A DNA stretch of 64,000 nt, taken from assembly GCA_013152275.1 (NCBI GenBank), contig JAADGS010000063.1, forward strand, positions 22,403-86,402. The letters run 5' to 3'. Position numbers and translations under genes: made by a program. Origin of the DNA: Actinomycetota bacterium (GTDB taxonomy: Bacteria > Actinomycetota > Acidimicrobiia > Spongiisociales > UBA4744). Position 1 is the first letter of the stretch. Each line of letters opens with the position of its first letter. Below are positions 1-8,710 of the stretch, piece after piece. The notes below the pieces were generated by a model that saw nothing but the letters and a program-made list of their open reading frames with translations, had not been told where the DNA came from and searched no databases.

Positions 1-291
1 ACGGTCACGGGTCCGCTCACGGCCTACGCTCAGGCCGAGATCATCAAGGAACACGCGCTGAAGGCGACCGGCGGCAAAACCTACGCTCAACTGGATCGTG
101 AAGATCCTGTCCGGCAGACGGCGATGACCGCCTCCTTCCTGCGGGCGTCGCTGTTCACCTCCGTAGTTGCCTTCGGCGTGGCGGCCATGGCGATCGGACT
201 CGGATTGGTCCTGATACTGATCGGTTTCGTGGTGCTCCAAACCGCTCGAGGCCTCGCAACCGTTCCCAGGAGGACCCCGGCTGTCCCGTAG
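1..291 (+). CDS. C-terminal part of a hypothetical membrane protein (5' end outside window)
   Basis: Frame 1 is open from the first base and stops at TAG 289-291, giving the last 96 residues of a protein. The visible part has a soluble stretch rich in charged residues (ending near LDREDPVRQ), then one strongly hydrophobic segment of about 45 residues (around 50-85) that can hold one or two membrane helices, then a short Arg/Pro-rich tail. I do not recognise the family. A strong hairpin follows about 25 nt downstream, which fits the end of a transcription unit. Confidence 0.55.
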   Translation, partial: TVTGPLTAYAQAEIIKEHALKATGGKTYAQLDREDPVRQTAMTASFLRASLFTSVVAFGVAAMAIGLGLVLILIGFVVLQTARGLATVPRRTPAVP

Positions 292-315
292 CCGTTCTGG
301 GCGAACCGGTCGGCA

Positions 316-344
316 GCGACCCCCACCGGCCCGGTGGGGGTCGC
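316..344 (+). terminator. Perfect 14-bp hairpin, likely terminator
   Basis: The arm at 316-329 (gcgacccccaccgg) and the arm at 331-344 are perfect reverse complements with a single unpaired base. It lies between the membrane protein stop at 291 and the dehalogenase start at 386. No real T-tract follows, as is common in high-GC genomes, so termination is inferred from stem strength and position. Confidence 0.6.
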
Positions 345-373
345 TCTCGTGGGAAGCCTCCGGGCCATCCAGG

Positions 374-379
374 TACCCT
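374..379 (+). promoter_or_regulatory. Putative -10 box (taccct) for leaderless dehalogenase mRNA
   Basis: TACCCT fits TAnnnT and ends 6 nt before the ATG at 386. No Shine-Dalgarno sequence is visible. The same 6-nt spacing is seen before the genes at 14317 (minus strand), 31453 and 59496, which supports leaderless transcription starting at the A of ATG. Confidence 0.45.
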
Positions 380-385
380 TGTGTC

Positions 386-1240
386 ATGTACGACAAGAAA
401 CGAATCGAGATACTCGGTCACACGATGGCCTATGTCGAGGTCGGCCAAGGGAACCCGATCGTCTTCTTGCACGGCAATCCGACGTCGTCTTATCTGTGGC
501 GCAACGTCATCCCCCACCTCGAAGGTCTTGGGCGGTGCATCGCCCCCGATCTGATCGGCATGGGCGATTCGGACAAGATTCCCGGCTCGAAATACCGGTT
601 CGTCGACCATGCAGCCTATCTCGAAGGCTTTCTGCACGCCCTCGAGGTCCAAGACCGTGTGATCCTCGTCCTGCACGACTGGGGCTCCGGGCTCGGCTTC
701 GAATGGGCAGAACGGCACCGCGCAGCCGTCAACGGCATCGCGTACATGGAGGCCGTCGTACGTCCCGTCACCTGGGAAGAATGGCCTGAGACGGCCAGAC
801 CGATGTTCGAGGCGATGCGCTCTCCTGCCGGAGAAGAGATCATTCTCGAAAAGAACGTCTTCATCGAACGGATCCTGCCGGCATCGATCATGCGCACACT
901 CACCGAGGAGGAGATGAACGAGTATCGCCGGCCCTATCTGACTCCTGGAGAGGGCCGCCGGCCGATGCTGACCTGGCCACGGGAGATCCCCATCAACGGA
1001 GAGCCCGCCGATATGCACGAGGTCGTCTCGCACTATTCGAGATGGTTGTCGACATCGCTCGTCTCCAAGCTGTTCATCGATGCCGACCCCGGCATCATCC
1101 TCACCGGACCGCAACGGGAGTTCTGCAGGACGTGGCCGAACCAGGAGGAGGTGACGGTGCGAGGTCTGCACTTCATCCAGGAGGACTCTCCACACGAGAT
1201 CGGTGAGGCGATCGCCCGTTTCGTCCGTAGGATCGGATAG
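386..1240 (+). CDS. Haloalkane dehalogenase, alpha/beta hydrolase
   Basis: A 284-residue alpha/beta hydrolase that should cleave carbon-halogen bonds of haloalkanes by hydrolysis in the cytoplasm. The catalytic set of the HLD-II (DhaA/LinB-like) type is all in place: nucleophile D98 in VLHDWG, halide-binding W99 next to it, halide-binding N31 in the oxyanion motif HGNPTSS, catalytic acid E122 in YMEAVVRP, and base H262 in LHFIQEDSP. The cap region lies about 130-210. Length matches the family (about 290). The ATG at 386 has no ribosome site but sits 6 nt after a TAnnnT box. The natural substrate cannot be read from sequence. hypF follows 23 nt downstream and may be co-transcribed. Confidence 0.9.
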   Translation: MYDKKRIEILGHTMAYVEVGQGNPIVFLHGNPTSSYLWRNVIPHLEGLGRCIAPDLIGMGDSDKIPGSKYRFVDHAAYLEGFLHALEVQDRVILVLHDWGSGLGFEWAERHRAAVNGIAYMEAVVRPVTWEEWPETARPMFEAMRSPAGEEIILEKNVFIERILPASIMRTLTEEEMNEYRRPYLTPGEGRRPMLTWPREIPINGEPADMHEVVSHYSRWLSTSLVSKLFIDADPGIILTGPQREFCRTWPNQEEVTVRGLHFIQEDSPHEIGEAIARFVRRIG

Positions 1241-1263
1241 TTGCAGCAGAACGTCACAAGAAC

Positions 1264-3525
1264 GTGAGAGTTCGCATCGAGATACGGGGCGCAGTCCAGG
1301 GCGTGGGTTTTCGCCCCTACGTCTACCGCCTCGCTGCCGAAGAGGGCCTCGCCGGATGGGTGGTCAACGACACTCGCGGAGTGTTCATCGAGGTGGAAGG
1401 ACCGGAGCGAGCGATCACCCGATTCATGGATCGCCTCCCGGTGGAGCACCCCCCACTCGCGCATGTCGAGTCGATACGCAGCGCCGGGACGGAACCTCTT
1501 GGCGAACGGAACTTCCACATCAGGGTCAGTGACTACCAGGGGGCCAAGACGGCATTGATCCTTCCGGATGCCGCGACGTGTGCAGCCTGCATGAGCGAGG
1601 TCTTCGATCCCCAGGATCGCCGTTTCCGCTACCCGTTCACGAACTGTACGAACTGCGGGCCCCGATTCAGCATCATCGCCGATCTGCCGTACGACCGACC
1701 GAACACGACGATGGTCGGATTCACCATGTGCGACCGGTGCCGCACGGAATACGAAGATCCGGCGAACCGCCGTTTCCATGCCCAGCCGAACGCCTGCCCG
1801 GACTGCGGACCGCAACTCGAGCTGTTGGAACGCGAGGGGGACCGGTTCCGTCCGGTTGCCCGAAGCGATGAGGCGCTGGCCGGAGCCGCAGCGGCGCTCG
1901 CCGACGGCAAGATCGTCGCAGTGAAGGGCCTCGGAGGGTTCCACCTGATGGTCGACGCCGCCGATGCGAGGGCGATCTCGATGCTGCGAAGCCGCAAACC
2001 TCGACCCGACAAGCCACTCGCGTTGATGGCTCGCGACCTCGACCAGGTCCGGACGCTCGTCGAGACCGATCGAGTTGCAGACGCTCTCCTCACCTCTCCT
2101 GAGGCACCGATCGTCCTGCTGCGCCGGAGGCCGGGGGCGCCTGCAGCCGGAAACGTGGCACCCGGCAACCCGACGCTGGGCGTCATGCTTGCGTACACGC
2201 CGCTGCATCATCTGTTGCTCGACGCCGTTGGTTTCCCGGTCGTCGCGACGAGTGGAAACCTGACCGACGAGCCGATCTGCACGAGTGCGACAGACGCGAT
2301 CGAACGTCTCGGTCACATCGCGGACCACTTCCTCGTCCACGACCGCCCGATCCAACGGCACGTCGACGACAGTGTCACCTGGATTGTCAACGGTCACCCG
2401 AGCCTGCTGAGGAGGGCGCGCGGCTACGCTCCGATGCCGGTGCCGCTGTCGCATCCCTCCCCTCCGATTCTCGCCGTGGGTGCTCACCTGAAGAACACGG
2501 TCACTCTGGCGATCGGCGAACGAGCCTTCGTCGGTCAGCACATCGGGGACCTCGAGACGCCACAGGCGCAGGAGGCGTTCGAAAGAGTCATCACGGACTT
2601 CCTCCGAATCTATGACGTCACTCCGGAGGTGATTGCCCACGACCTGCACCCTGACTACGTTTCGACGCGATGGGCTCACGCCTCGAACCTGACAGATCGA
2701 CTGGTCGCCGTCCAGCACCACCACGCCCACCTGGCCTCCTGCCTTGCGGAGAACCAGATCGACGGGCCGGCACTCGGGATCACCTGGGACGGCACCGGCT
2801 ACGGGAGTGATGGGACCATCTGGGGCGGGGAGTTCCTCGTTGGTGACGCCTCGGGGTTCGACCGCGTGGCACACCTGCGAACGTTCGGACTCCCCGGCGG
2901 TGACGCAGCCGCCGCGGAACCGAGACGGGTTGCGCTGGCGTTGCTCTGGGAACATCTCGGCGAAGACGCCCTCGACCATCCCAAGGTTCGCCGGACGTTC
3001 ACGGACGCCGAGCTGCTCCCTCTGAGCCGCATGCTGCAGACGGGATTTCGTACCCCTCGGACATCGAGCGTCGGGCGCCTCTTCGACGGCGTCGCTTCGC
3101 TGCTCGATCTGCACCAACGGGTCTCCTTTGAAGGACAAGCGGCGATGGCGCTCGAGTTTGCCGCAGATCCGACCGTCGATGATGCGTACCCCCGAATGGA
3201 AGGAACGGTCCTCGACTGGGGTCCGTTGCTCGATGCAATCATCGACGACCTCGCGCGAGGGGCTGCCACCGGCGTGATCGCCGCCCGGTTCCACAATGCG
3301 CTGGCAACCTCGATCGTCGGGGTCGCTCGGCGCATCGATACTCCCCGGGTCGCCCTCACCGGCGGATGCTTCCAGAACCGGCTGCTCACCGAACGAGCGA
3401 CAAAGCTGCTTCGTGACGCGGGATACGAGGTGTTGCTGCACCGACTCGTGCCACCGAACGACGGCGGGATCAGCCTCGGACAAGTGGCCGTCGCAGCGGA
3501 GTATCTCCGTAGCGGCCGGCCGTGA
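1264..3525 (+). CDS. hypF: HypF carbamoyltransferase, [NiFe]-hydrogenase cyanide-ligand synthesis
   Basis: 753 residues with the full HypF domain order. An acylphosphatase domain comes first (1-90; GAVQGVGFRPYVYR). Two zinc-finger repeats follow (about 105-190; CAACMSEV, NCTNCGPRF, CDRCRTEY, CPDCGPQ), then a YrdC-like carbamoyl-adenylate domain (about 200-390; KGLGGFHLMVDA) and a C-terminal Kae1-like transferase domain (from about 400, with HHHAHLASCLAEN and GGCFQNRLL). HypF moves the carbamoyl group of carbamoyl phosphate to the C-terminal cysteine of HypE, which makes the CN ligands of the NiFe centre. The start is GTG at 1264, where the acylphosphatase domain begins. It is separated from hypACDE (18.5-21.3 kb) by about 10 kb of galactoside genes, so the maturation genes are split. 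Confidence 0.96.
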   Translation: MRVRIEIRGAVQGVGFRPYVYRLAAEEGLAGWVVNDTRGVFIEVEGPERAITRFMDRLPVEHPPLAHVESIRSAGTEPLGERNFHIRVSDYQGAKTALILPDAATCAACMSEVFDPQDRRFRYPFTNCTNCGPRFSIIADLPYDRPNTTMVGFTMCDRCRTEYEDPANRRFHAQPNACPDCGPQLELLEREGDRFRPVARSDEALAGAAAALADGKIVAVKGLGGFHLMVDAADARAISMLRSRKPRPDKPLALMARDLDQVRTLVETDRVADALLTSPEAPIVLLRRRPGAPAAGNVAPGNPTLGVMLAYTPLHHLLLDAVGFPVVATSGNLTDEPICTSATDAIERLGHIADHFLVHDRPIQRHVDDSVTWIVNGHPSLLRRARGYAPMPVPLSHPSPPILAVGAHLKNTVTLAIGERAFVGQHIGDLETPQAQEAFERVITDFLRIYDVTPEVIAHDLHPDYVSTRWAHASNLTDRLVAVQHHHAHLASCLAENQIDGPALGITWDGTGYGSDGTIWGGEFLVGDASGFDRVAHLRTFGLPGGDAAAAEPRRVALALLWEHLGEDALDHPKVRRTFTDAELLPLSRMLQTGFRTPRTSSVGRLFDGVASLLDLHQRVSFEGQAAMALEFAADPTVDDAYPRMEGTVLDWGPLLDAIIDDLARGAATGVIAARFHNALATSIVGVARRIDTPRVALTGGCFQNRLLTERATKLLRDAGYEVLLHRLVPPNDGGISLGQVAVAAEYLRSGRP

Positions 3526-3876
3526 CAACCGGGGACGTTGTCCCTGGCGGGATGGTGTGACGCGGAGAGCCCTCCCAACGAGACCGCGGGTTGAACGACT
3601 CACGGATCCCATGGAGGGCCCTTGGCCTACGGCAGGACACGGCATCCGAATGCGCCGGTCGTCCCGCTCCATGGTGAAAGAAGTCCGTCCGTCGCAGCCT
3701 GCGATCGGCCGGATGTGGCGGACGCTCGGCCTCGAAGCCGTTTCTGATCCAGACCTCGTCGCCGGAAGTCCCCCATCGGCGAGGCTCACGACATCGTCAC
3801 GCCGCGGATCGACCCGCTCGATGATGCTCTGCGTGAACGAAATGACCCGGATTCGGCCGTCAGGCCGCCGGCACCC
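3526..3876. other. Intergenic stretch between convergent hypF and alpha-galactosidase
   Basis: 351 bp between two genes whose 3' ends face each other. Open frames cross it on both strands, but none gives a recognisable protein or a start with a ribosome site. A weak imperfect hairpin (ggggac / gtccct, about 3531-3545) follows hypF. I see nothing else that I can name. Confidence 0.4.
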
Positions 3877-5223
3877 TCAAGACACGAAACGTGCGGGCGG
3901 GGTCCGACCCAGGAGCGACCGGGTCCGCTCCAACCCCCAGGCATCGAGACTCGCCAGTCGGTCACTCGATGCCATCAGCCCACCACAACGTTCCACGTGT
4001 GCCGCCCACTCGACGCGGCGCTCGACCTCGGGTCTCACGATCAGGCAATCGGGGTCGTTCACCCAGAACCGTCCGTGCTGGAACGCTCGAGCTTCACCGG
4101 TGACCGTCGCGGCGAGGATCGACGGCTGGCTGAAATCACCGTCGGAGGGCAGGTATTCGGGCCCCGTATCGGGGCTCACCCGCATCGCGTCGAACAGCCC
4201 GATGCTCGGGAGGATGGGGGCCCCGCAACCCAGCAGGTACCCGTCGCCGATCGACGTGCGGATCATTTCGACGCCGCGCCGATAGGCCGCCAGTGGGGAT
4301 TCGGAACCGTACCGCCCTCCCGGGATGGCTCCCGCATAGATGAAATCGATCTTGAAGTAGTCGATCCCCCAGCCGGCCATCGTGGAGAAGACGTCGTGGA
4401 GATAGGCCAACGCAGCGGGATGTGTGGTGTCGAGCGCATACAGATCGGTACCCCAGTTGTGACCGGCGAAGGCCGGCGCCCCGTCGACGCCCCGCACGAG
4501 CCATTCGGGATGGTCTGCCGCCAGTCGCGACGCGGGGTCTACCAGAAAAGGCGCCACCCAGATCCCCACACGGCGCCCGGCCTCGCGGATGCGACCGGCC
4601 AGCGCCTCGAGGGAGGCGAACCTTCCGGAGAGCGACAGCCAGTCTCCCAGGGCGGCCTGATAGCCGTCATCGATCTGGATGACGTCGATCGGGAGATCGA
4701 GGCGCTCGGCCATCTCGACGTTCTCCCAGATGTCGTCCTCGGTCACCTGGGTGAAATAGTGATACCACGAACACCACACCGTGGGGGCGGGTCGAGGGGC
4801 GGGCAGGGAATGTCGGGCCACGATGTCGTCTGCCCAGGCTGCCAATGCGCCAACGATGTCCTCCCCGTCACGGCGCCACTCGACATCTCCGTCCACATCC
4901 ACCGCAAGCGTGGTCGGACCCGACAACGTCGCACGGATCGACGGCACCTGCTCCACCGGCGAAACGGCCGCGAACACCTGGACGGCGCCCCCATCGCCCG
5001 GATCCACCGCCAGGAGACCCTCGCCTCGGAATCCGGGCCCGTCCGAGACGGACTCGGGTCGGTAGCACAGGACGTGTCGCCGCTCCCCTACGGGATGTGG
5101 ACCACGGTCGAGCGCCGGGTAGGTCCCCGACGGACTCCACGACTGCCACCCATGCTCGTAGATCCGGGCGGTATCCGGAGCGATCTCGATCTCCGCGATG
5201 CGTGTCACTGCCATAGACGTCAT
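3877..5223 (-). CDS. GH36-type alpha-galactosidase
   Basis: A 448-residue glycoside hydrolase of clan D that should release terminal alpha-galactose from oligosaccharides. The TIM-barrel core starts near WCSWYHYF (150-157) and includes DVIQIDDGYQ (180-189). The likely nucleophile is D293 in YFKIDFIYAG and the acid/base is D352 in MRVSPDTGPEY; both motifs match GH36. It is shorter than classic GH36 enzymes (about 700), with a reduced N-terminal beta domain, and has no signal peptide, so it acts on imported sugar. ATG at 5223 overlaps the upstream permease stop by 4 nt. It is the last gene of the sugar-import operon. Confidence 0.88.
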   Translation of the reverse strand: MTSMAVTRIAEIEIAPDTARIYEHGWQSWSPSGTYPALDRGPHPVGERRHVLCYRPESVSDGPGFRGEGLLAVDPGDGGAVQVFAAVSPVEQVPSIRATLSGPTTLAVDVDGDVEWRRDGEDIVGALAAWADDIVARHSLPAPRPAPTVWCSWYHYFTQVTEDDIWENVEMAERLDLPIDVIQIDDGYQAALGDWLSLSGRFASLEALAGRIREAGRRVGIWVAPFLVDPASRLAADHPEWLVRGVDGAPAFAGHNWGTDLYALDTTHPAALAYLHDVFSTMAGWGIDYFKIDFIYAGAIPGGRYGSESPLAAYRRGVEMIRTSIGDGYLLGCGAPILPSIGLFDAMRVSPDTGPEYLPSDGDFSQPSILAATVTGEARAFQHGRFWVNDPDCLIVRPEVERRVEWAAHVERCGGLMASSDRLASLDAWGLERTRSLLGRTPPARFVS

Positions 5224-6110
5224 CCCTTCGTCGCACCGAGCGTAAGCCCCCGCACGAATTGGCCCTGGAGGGCGAAGAAGACGATCAGGGTGGGGATCGC
5301 CACCAGGATCGAGGCGGCGGCGATGAGGTTGTTGTCAACGAAGTAGAGCCCCTGGAGGTTGTTCAGTGCCGAGGTCACCGGGCGCTTGGAACCGGTGCTC
5401 ATCAGCACGAGTGCCCAGAAGAAATCGTTGTAGATCCACGTGAAGAGCAGAGTCGCCAGCGCCGCCAAAGGCGGCCTGCTGAGAGGCAGAATCACGGATC
5501 GGTACTGGCGCCACACCGAAGCTCCATCCATGACGGCCGCCTCGCCCAATTCCATGGGGATGGTTTTCATGTAGTTCGACAGCACGAACACGCAGAACCC
5601 CACCTGAAACGCCACGTGGATGGCGATGATCCCGAAGAAGCTGTCGTACCAGACGCCGGTGTCGCTGAGAAACGACGGCAGTGGAAGCGCGAGGTACAGC
5701 CGGTACAGGGGTGTGATGATCACCTGCTGCGGCAAGAGATTCCCCGCGGTGAAGATCATGAGCAGGGCCAGGTTGAAGCGGAACGTGAACCTGCTCAGGG
5801 CGAAGGCGACCATCGTCGCCAGGAAGAGCGTAAGTATGACAGCCGGCACGGTGATCACGAACGAGTTCCAGAAGAAGTGCGGCAGATCGGCGTTGCGCCA
5901 TGCCGTGGTGTAGTTGGCGATGGTCAGAACGCCCGGAAGCGACACGTACCCCCGCTCCGCCGTGTCGGAGTACGGTCGGAGCGACGTGTACAGCGCCCAG
6001 ACCAGCGGGAACAACCAGACCAGCGACGTCACGATCAGGAATGCCTGGAGCACGACACGAGCCGGAGTGACCTTGCGGCGGCTCGTCGGCACGGTGTCGG
6101 CCCGGTTCAT
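5220..6110 (-). CDS. Sugar ABC transporter permease, MalG/LacG type
   Basis: A 296-residue inner-membrane protein of the carbohydrate-uptake-1 family with about six helices. The ATPase-docking EAA loop is visible as ELGEAAVMDGASVWRQYR near 190-210. It pairs with the MalF-type permease just upstream, which it overlaps by 4 nt. Because it sits between a sugar-binding lipoprotein and an alpha-galactosidase, alpha-galactosides (raffinose or melibiose type) are the likely cargo. No ATPase is encoded nearby, so a shared MsmK/MalK-type ATPase elsewhere is inferred. Confidence 0.92.
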   Translation of the reverse strand: MNRADTVPTSRRKVTPARVVLQAFLIVTSLVWLFPLVWALYTSLRPYSDTAERGYVSLPGVLTIANYTTAWRNADLPHFFWNSFVITVPAVILTLFLATMVAFALSRFTFRFNLALLMIFTAGNLLPQQVIITPLYRLYLALPLPSFLSDTGVWYDSFFGIIAIHVAFQVGFCVFVLSNYMKTIPMELGEAAVMDGASVWRQYRSVILPLSRPPLAALATLLFTWIYNDFFWALVLMSTGSKRPVTSALNNLQGLYFVDNNLIAAASILVAIPTLIVFFALQGQFVRGLTLGATKG

Positions 6111-7090
6111 TCGGCCGCCTCCCGCCTGAATGTCCAGTACAGAAACGTGAGGATGCCGCTGAGCGAGATCACCAACAGAATCGTCCCGATCGCCGAGCCG
6201 AACCCGATCCGGCTGGCCTCACCGATGATGTTGTTCGTGACCAGCACCGACAACAGTTCGAGACCATTGGTCCCTTTGTTGATGATGTAGACGATGTCGA
6301 ATGCCCGAAGGGCCTCGATGGTGGTGATGACGAGGATGACGATGTTGATGGGTTTCAGCACCGGGAACACGACCCGAAAGAAGCTCTGAATCTCGCCTGC
6401 CCCGTCGATGGCGGCTGCCTCCTTGAGTGTCGGATCCACGCTCTTCAGCCCGGCGACATACAGGATCATCACGTACCCGGCCTGCCTCCAGCTCGCCACG
6501 AGCAAGACGGCCCAAAGATTCAGGCTCGGGTTCCCGAGCCAGTCGATCAGATCGTTCGGCTGTGTCCGACCGATGAGGTTGTTGATGAATCCCTGATCCG
6601 GGGAGAAGATCAACTGGGCGATGAACCCGATGATCGCCAGCGACAGCACCACGGGGAGGTAGAAGGCGCTCTGGTAGATCCGTGACCCGGCCACGTCGCG
6701 GTCCAGCAGAACTGCGAGGAACATTCCGAACGGTGTCGCCAGGATGGCGAAGAAACCGAACCAGATGAGGTTGTGCCGGAGGGCGGGATCGAACGGCGGG
6801 TAGATCGTGAAGATGTTGCGATAGTTCTCGAGCCCGACCGGCTTGATGGCCGCAATGCCTCCGATTCCGTCCCACCGGGTGAACGACAACAGCACCGATG
6901 CCAGTGTCGGCCCCCACACCAACGCGACGTGGATGATGAGCGGAAACACGATCATCGCCGCCAGCACCCATCGGTCACCGCGTGTCAGCAGCGAGTGGCG
7001 GCGCTTCCGCACAAACACGGAGGTGACGCCTCCGGGCGTGGAGGCGTCACCTTCATGCACAGGCCGGATGGCGTGGGAGTCATCCGCCAT
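6107..7090 (-). CDS. Sugar ABC transporter permease, MalF/LacF type
   Basis: A 327-residue permease with a cytoplasmic N-terminus of about 40 residues and about six membrane helices. Its EAA loop reads LKEAAAIDGAGEIQSFFR (near 225-242). It forms the heterodimeric channel with the MalG-type partner. ATG at 7090 lies 9 nt after the stop of the binding-protein gene, so the order is binding protein, MalF, MalG, alpha-galactosidase in one transcript. Import of oligosaccharides is known for the family; the exact substrate is inferred from the neighbouring hydrolase. Confidence 0.92.
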   Translation of the reverse strand: MADDSHAIRPVHEGDASTPGGVTSVFVRKRRHSLLTRGDRWVLAAMIVFPLIIHVALVWGPTLASVLLSFTRWDGIGGIAAIKPVGLENYRNIFTIYPPFDPALRHNLIWFGFFAILATPFGMFLAVLLDRDVAGSRIYQSAFYLPVVLSLAIIGFIAQLIFSPDQGFINNLIGRTQPNDLIDWLGNPSLNLWAVLLVASWRQAGYVMILYVAGLKSVDPTLKEAAAIDGAGEIQSFFRVVFPVLKPINIVILVITTIEALRAFDIVYIINKGTNGLELLSVLVTNNIIGEASRIGFGSAIGTILLVISLSGILTFLYWTFRREAAE

Positions 7091-7099
7091 CGGTAACCG

Positions 7100-8446
7100 T
7101 CAGCTCGCGAAGATCGAGACCTTTTGGGCCTGGATGCTCTTCTGGAGACCTGTAATGTCCTTCGGGTTGTTCAGGAACGACTGCAGTGCCGGGATCATCA
7201 CCGTCGAGGCGAAGTCGGGTCGCGTATCGCGATCCATGAACTGGCTGATGTGTTTGGCACCAGAGATCAGCTCCGCCGCCTTCTTCTGAAGGGCGTTGTA
7301 ACCGGTCGTGCTGACGTCCTTCGCTGCCGCAACGTTGTTCGGGTCCGACGCCAGGTACATCAGCTGGGCCTCGGGCGTGCCGAGGTACTCCAGCAACGCG
7401 ACCGCCGCGTCCCGATTCGACGGGCTCTTGCTCATCATGAATCCGTCGATCGGCGCCTCGACCGAGTCCGTCCCGTACGTCGGGTTGATCTCCGGGAAGG
7501 CGAAGAAGTCCAGATCCGACCGGTCGGCATCGGGGAACTGCTGGCCGACGAACATGCCGAGCAGATACATGCCCGACTCCTTCTTCACCAGCGACTGGGC
7601 GGCCTCCTGCCAGGTTCGACCCAGAGCGCCGGGCTGCAGGTACTCCAACAGCCCTGCCCACTGCTCGAACACGTCGGTGACTTTCTTGTCTTCCCACGAT
7701 TCCTTGCCGGCCATCAGGCCAATGTGGAAGTCGTATCCGTTGATTCGCATGTCAAGGTAGTCGAACGTACCCATGGCCGGCCATCCGTCCTTGTCGGCGA
7801 AGGCGATCGGAACCAGTCCGTCGCTCTTCATCTGGTCGCCGAGCTTCTTGAGTTCGTCCATCGTCTTGGGGATCTGATACCCCTTCTCGGAGAACACGCT
7901 CTTTCGATAGAAGATTGCCCACGGGTAGTTGTAGAAGGGGACGAAGTACTTCTTTCCATCCAGCCCCGTCGATGCTTGCGCCATGGCGGAGGAGTAGTTG
8001 GAACCGATCTTGGCCCACACATCGTCGATGGGTGACGCCAGCCCCTTTTCGGCGAAGAACTGCATCCGGAAGCCGGCGAACCAGGTGAACAGATCGTCGG
8101 GCTTGCCCTGGAGGTAGCTGTTGATCTGCTCCTGAAAGGTGTTGTGGTCGACGGTGTTGACGTTGACGGTGATGCCCGACGCCTGCTGGAAGGCGTCATA
8201 CACTTTCTGATACGCGTCCTTCGGAACCTGGTCGGAGGCGTTCGATCCGACTGTCACACTTCCGGTGGCCTTCCCGCCTCCGGTGGCAGCCGTCGTCGAT
8301 GTGCCAGATGTGCTCGAGCACGCCGCCAACAACCCTGGAAACGCAGCGAGGCCGGCAGCCCCGGCGATTCCTCTCAGTAGTTGCCGCCGGTTGATCTCCG
8401 GAAGCACCAAACCCGTATCGGCTCGCCAATCGTCTGTCCGACTCAT
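7100..8446 (-). CDS. Sugar-binding lipoprotein of ABC importer (Tat-type signal)
   Basis: A 448-residue extracellular solute-binding protein of family 1 (MalE/UgpB-like). The N-terminus has a twin-arginine motif (INRRQLLRG, near 18-26), a hydrophobic stretch, and the lipobox LAAC, so it is probably exported folded by Tat and anchored by lipid. A Ser/Thr/Gly-rich linker of about 20 residues follows the cysteine. The binding domain shows typical features such as DLFTWFAGFRMQFFAEKG and FYNYPWAIFYRKSVFSE. ATG at 8446 has a strong ribosome site (gaggagga). As first gene of the operon it probably sets specificity for galactosides. Confidence 0.92.
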   Translation of the reverse strand: MSRTDDWRADTGLVLPEINRRQLLRGIAGAAGLAAFPGLLAACSSTSGTSTTAATGGGKATGSVTVGSNASDQVPKDAYQKVYDAFQQASGITVNVNTVDHNTFQEQINSYLQGKPDDLFTWFAGFRMQFFAEKGLASPIDDVWAKIGSNYSSAMAQASTGLDGKKYFVPFYNYPWAIFYRKSVFSEKGYQIPKTMDELKKLGDQMKSDGLVPIAFADKDGWPAMGTFDYLDMRINGYDFHIGLMAGKESWEDKKVTDVFEQWAGLLEYLQPGALGRTWQEAAQSLVKKESGMYLLGMFVGQQFPDADRSDLDFFAFPEINPTYGTDSVEAPIDGFMMSKSPSNRDAAVALLEYLGTPEAQLMYLASDPNNVAAAKDVSTTGYNALQKKAAELISGAKHISQFMDRDTRPDFASTVMIPALQSFLNNPKDITGLQKSIQAQKVSIFAS

Positions 8447-8710
8447 CGCACATCCTCCTCATCGCGCCTGAATCCGATATCACACTTCCACTCAGATCCG
8501 CACACCACGTTAGGTTCGGCACGTCCCGCTCGTCAAGTGGTTCCCGAGGAAGACTTTTCGCGTTCAAGCAACAGAAAGACTATGATGTCTCTTGGTATCC
8601 GTTGGAAACGTAACCGGCCTGGCTCCACCACACACTTCATACGAATCGGTGGCAACACACACCGTGGCTTGACTAGCCTTGCAGATCATGTTGTTCGGCT
8701 ATGTTCGATT
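8447..8710. promoter_or_regulatory. Divergent promoter region of the galactoside operons
   Basis: 264 bp between the leftward import operon (start 8446) and the rightward beta-galactosidase. Both promoters must lie here, and the DeoR regulator encoded at 10738 probably acts here (inference). A -10-like tatgtt at 8700-8705 ends 5 nt before ATG 8711, and ttgact occurs at 8669-8674, but the spacing between them (25 nt) is too long for a normal promoter pair. I found no clear inverted-repeat operator. Confidence 0.45.

Noticed and set aside
1033..3789. 918-codon open frame on the minus strand across hypF
   Set aside because: It is antisense to hypF, whose domains are all recognised; the long frame is a high-GC artefact with no known motif.
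8669..8705. ttgact/tatgtt as a sigma-70-type promoter pair for the beta-galactosidase
   Set aside because: The spacer is 25 nt, too long; only the -10-like part is kept as weak evidence for the start.
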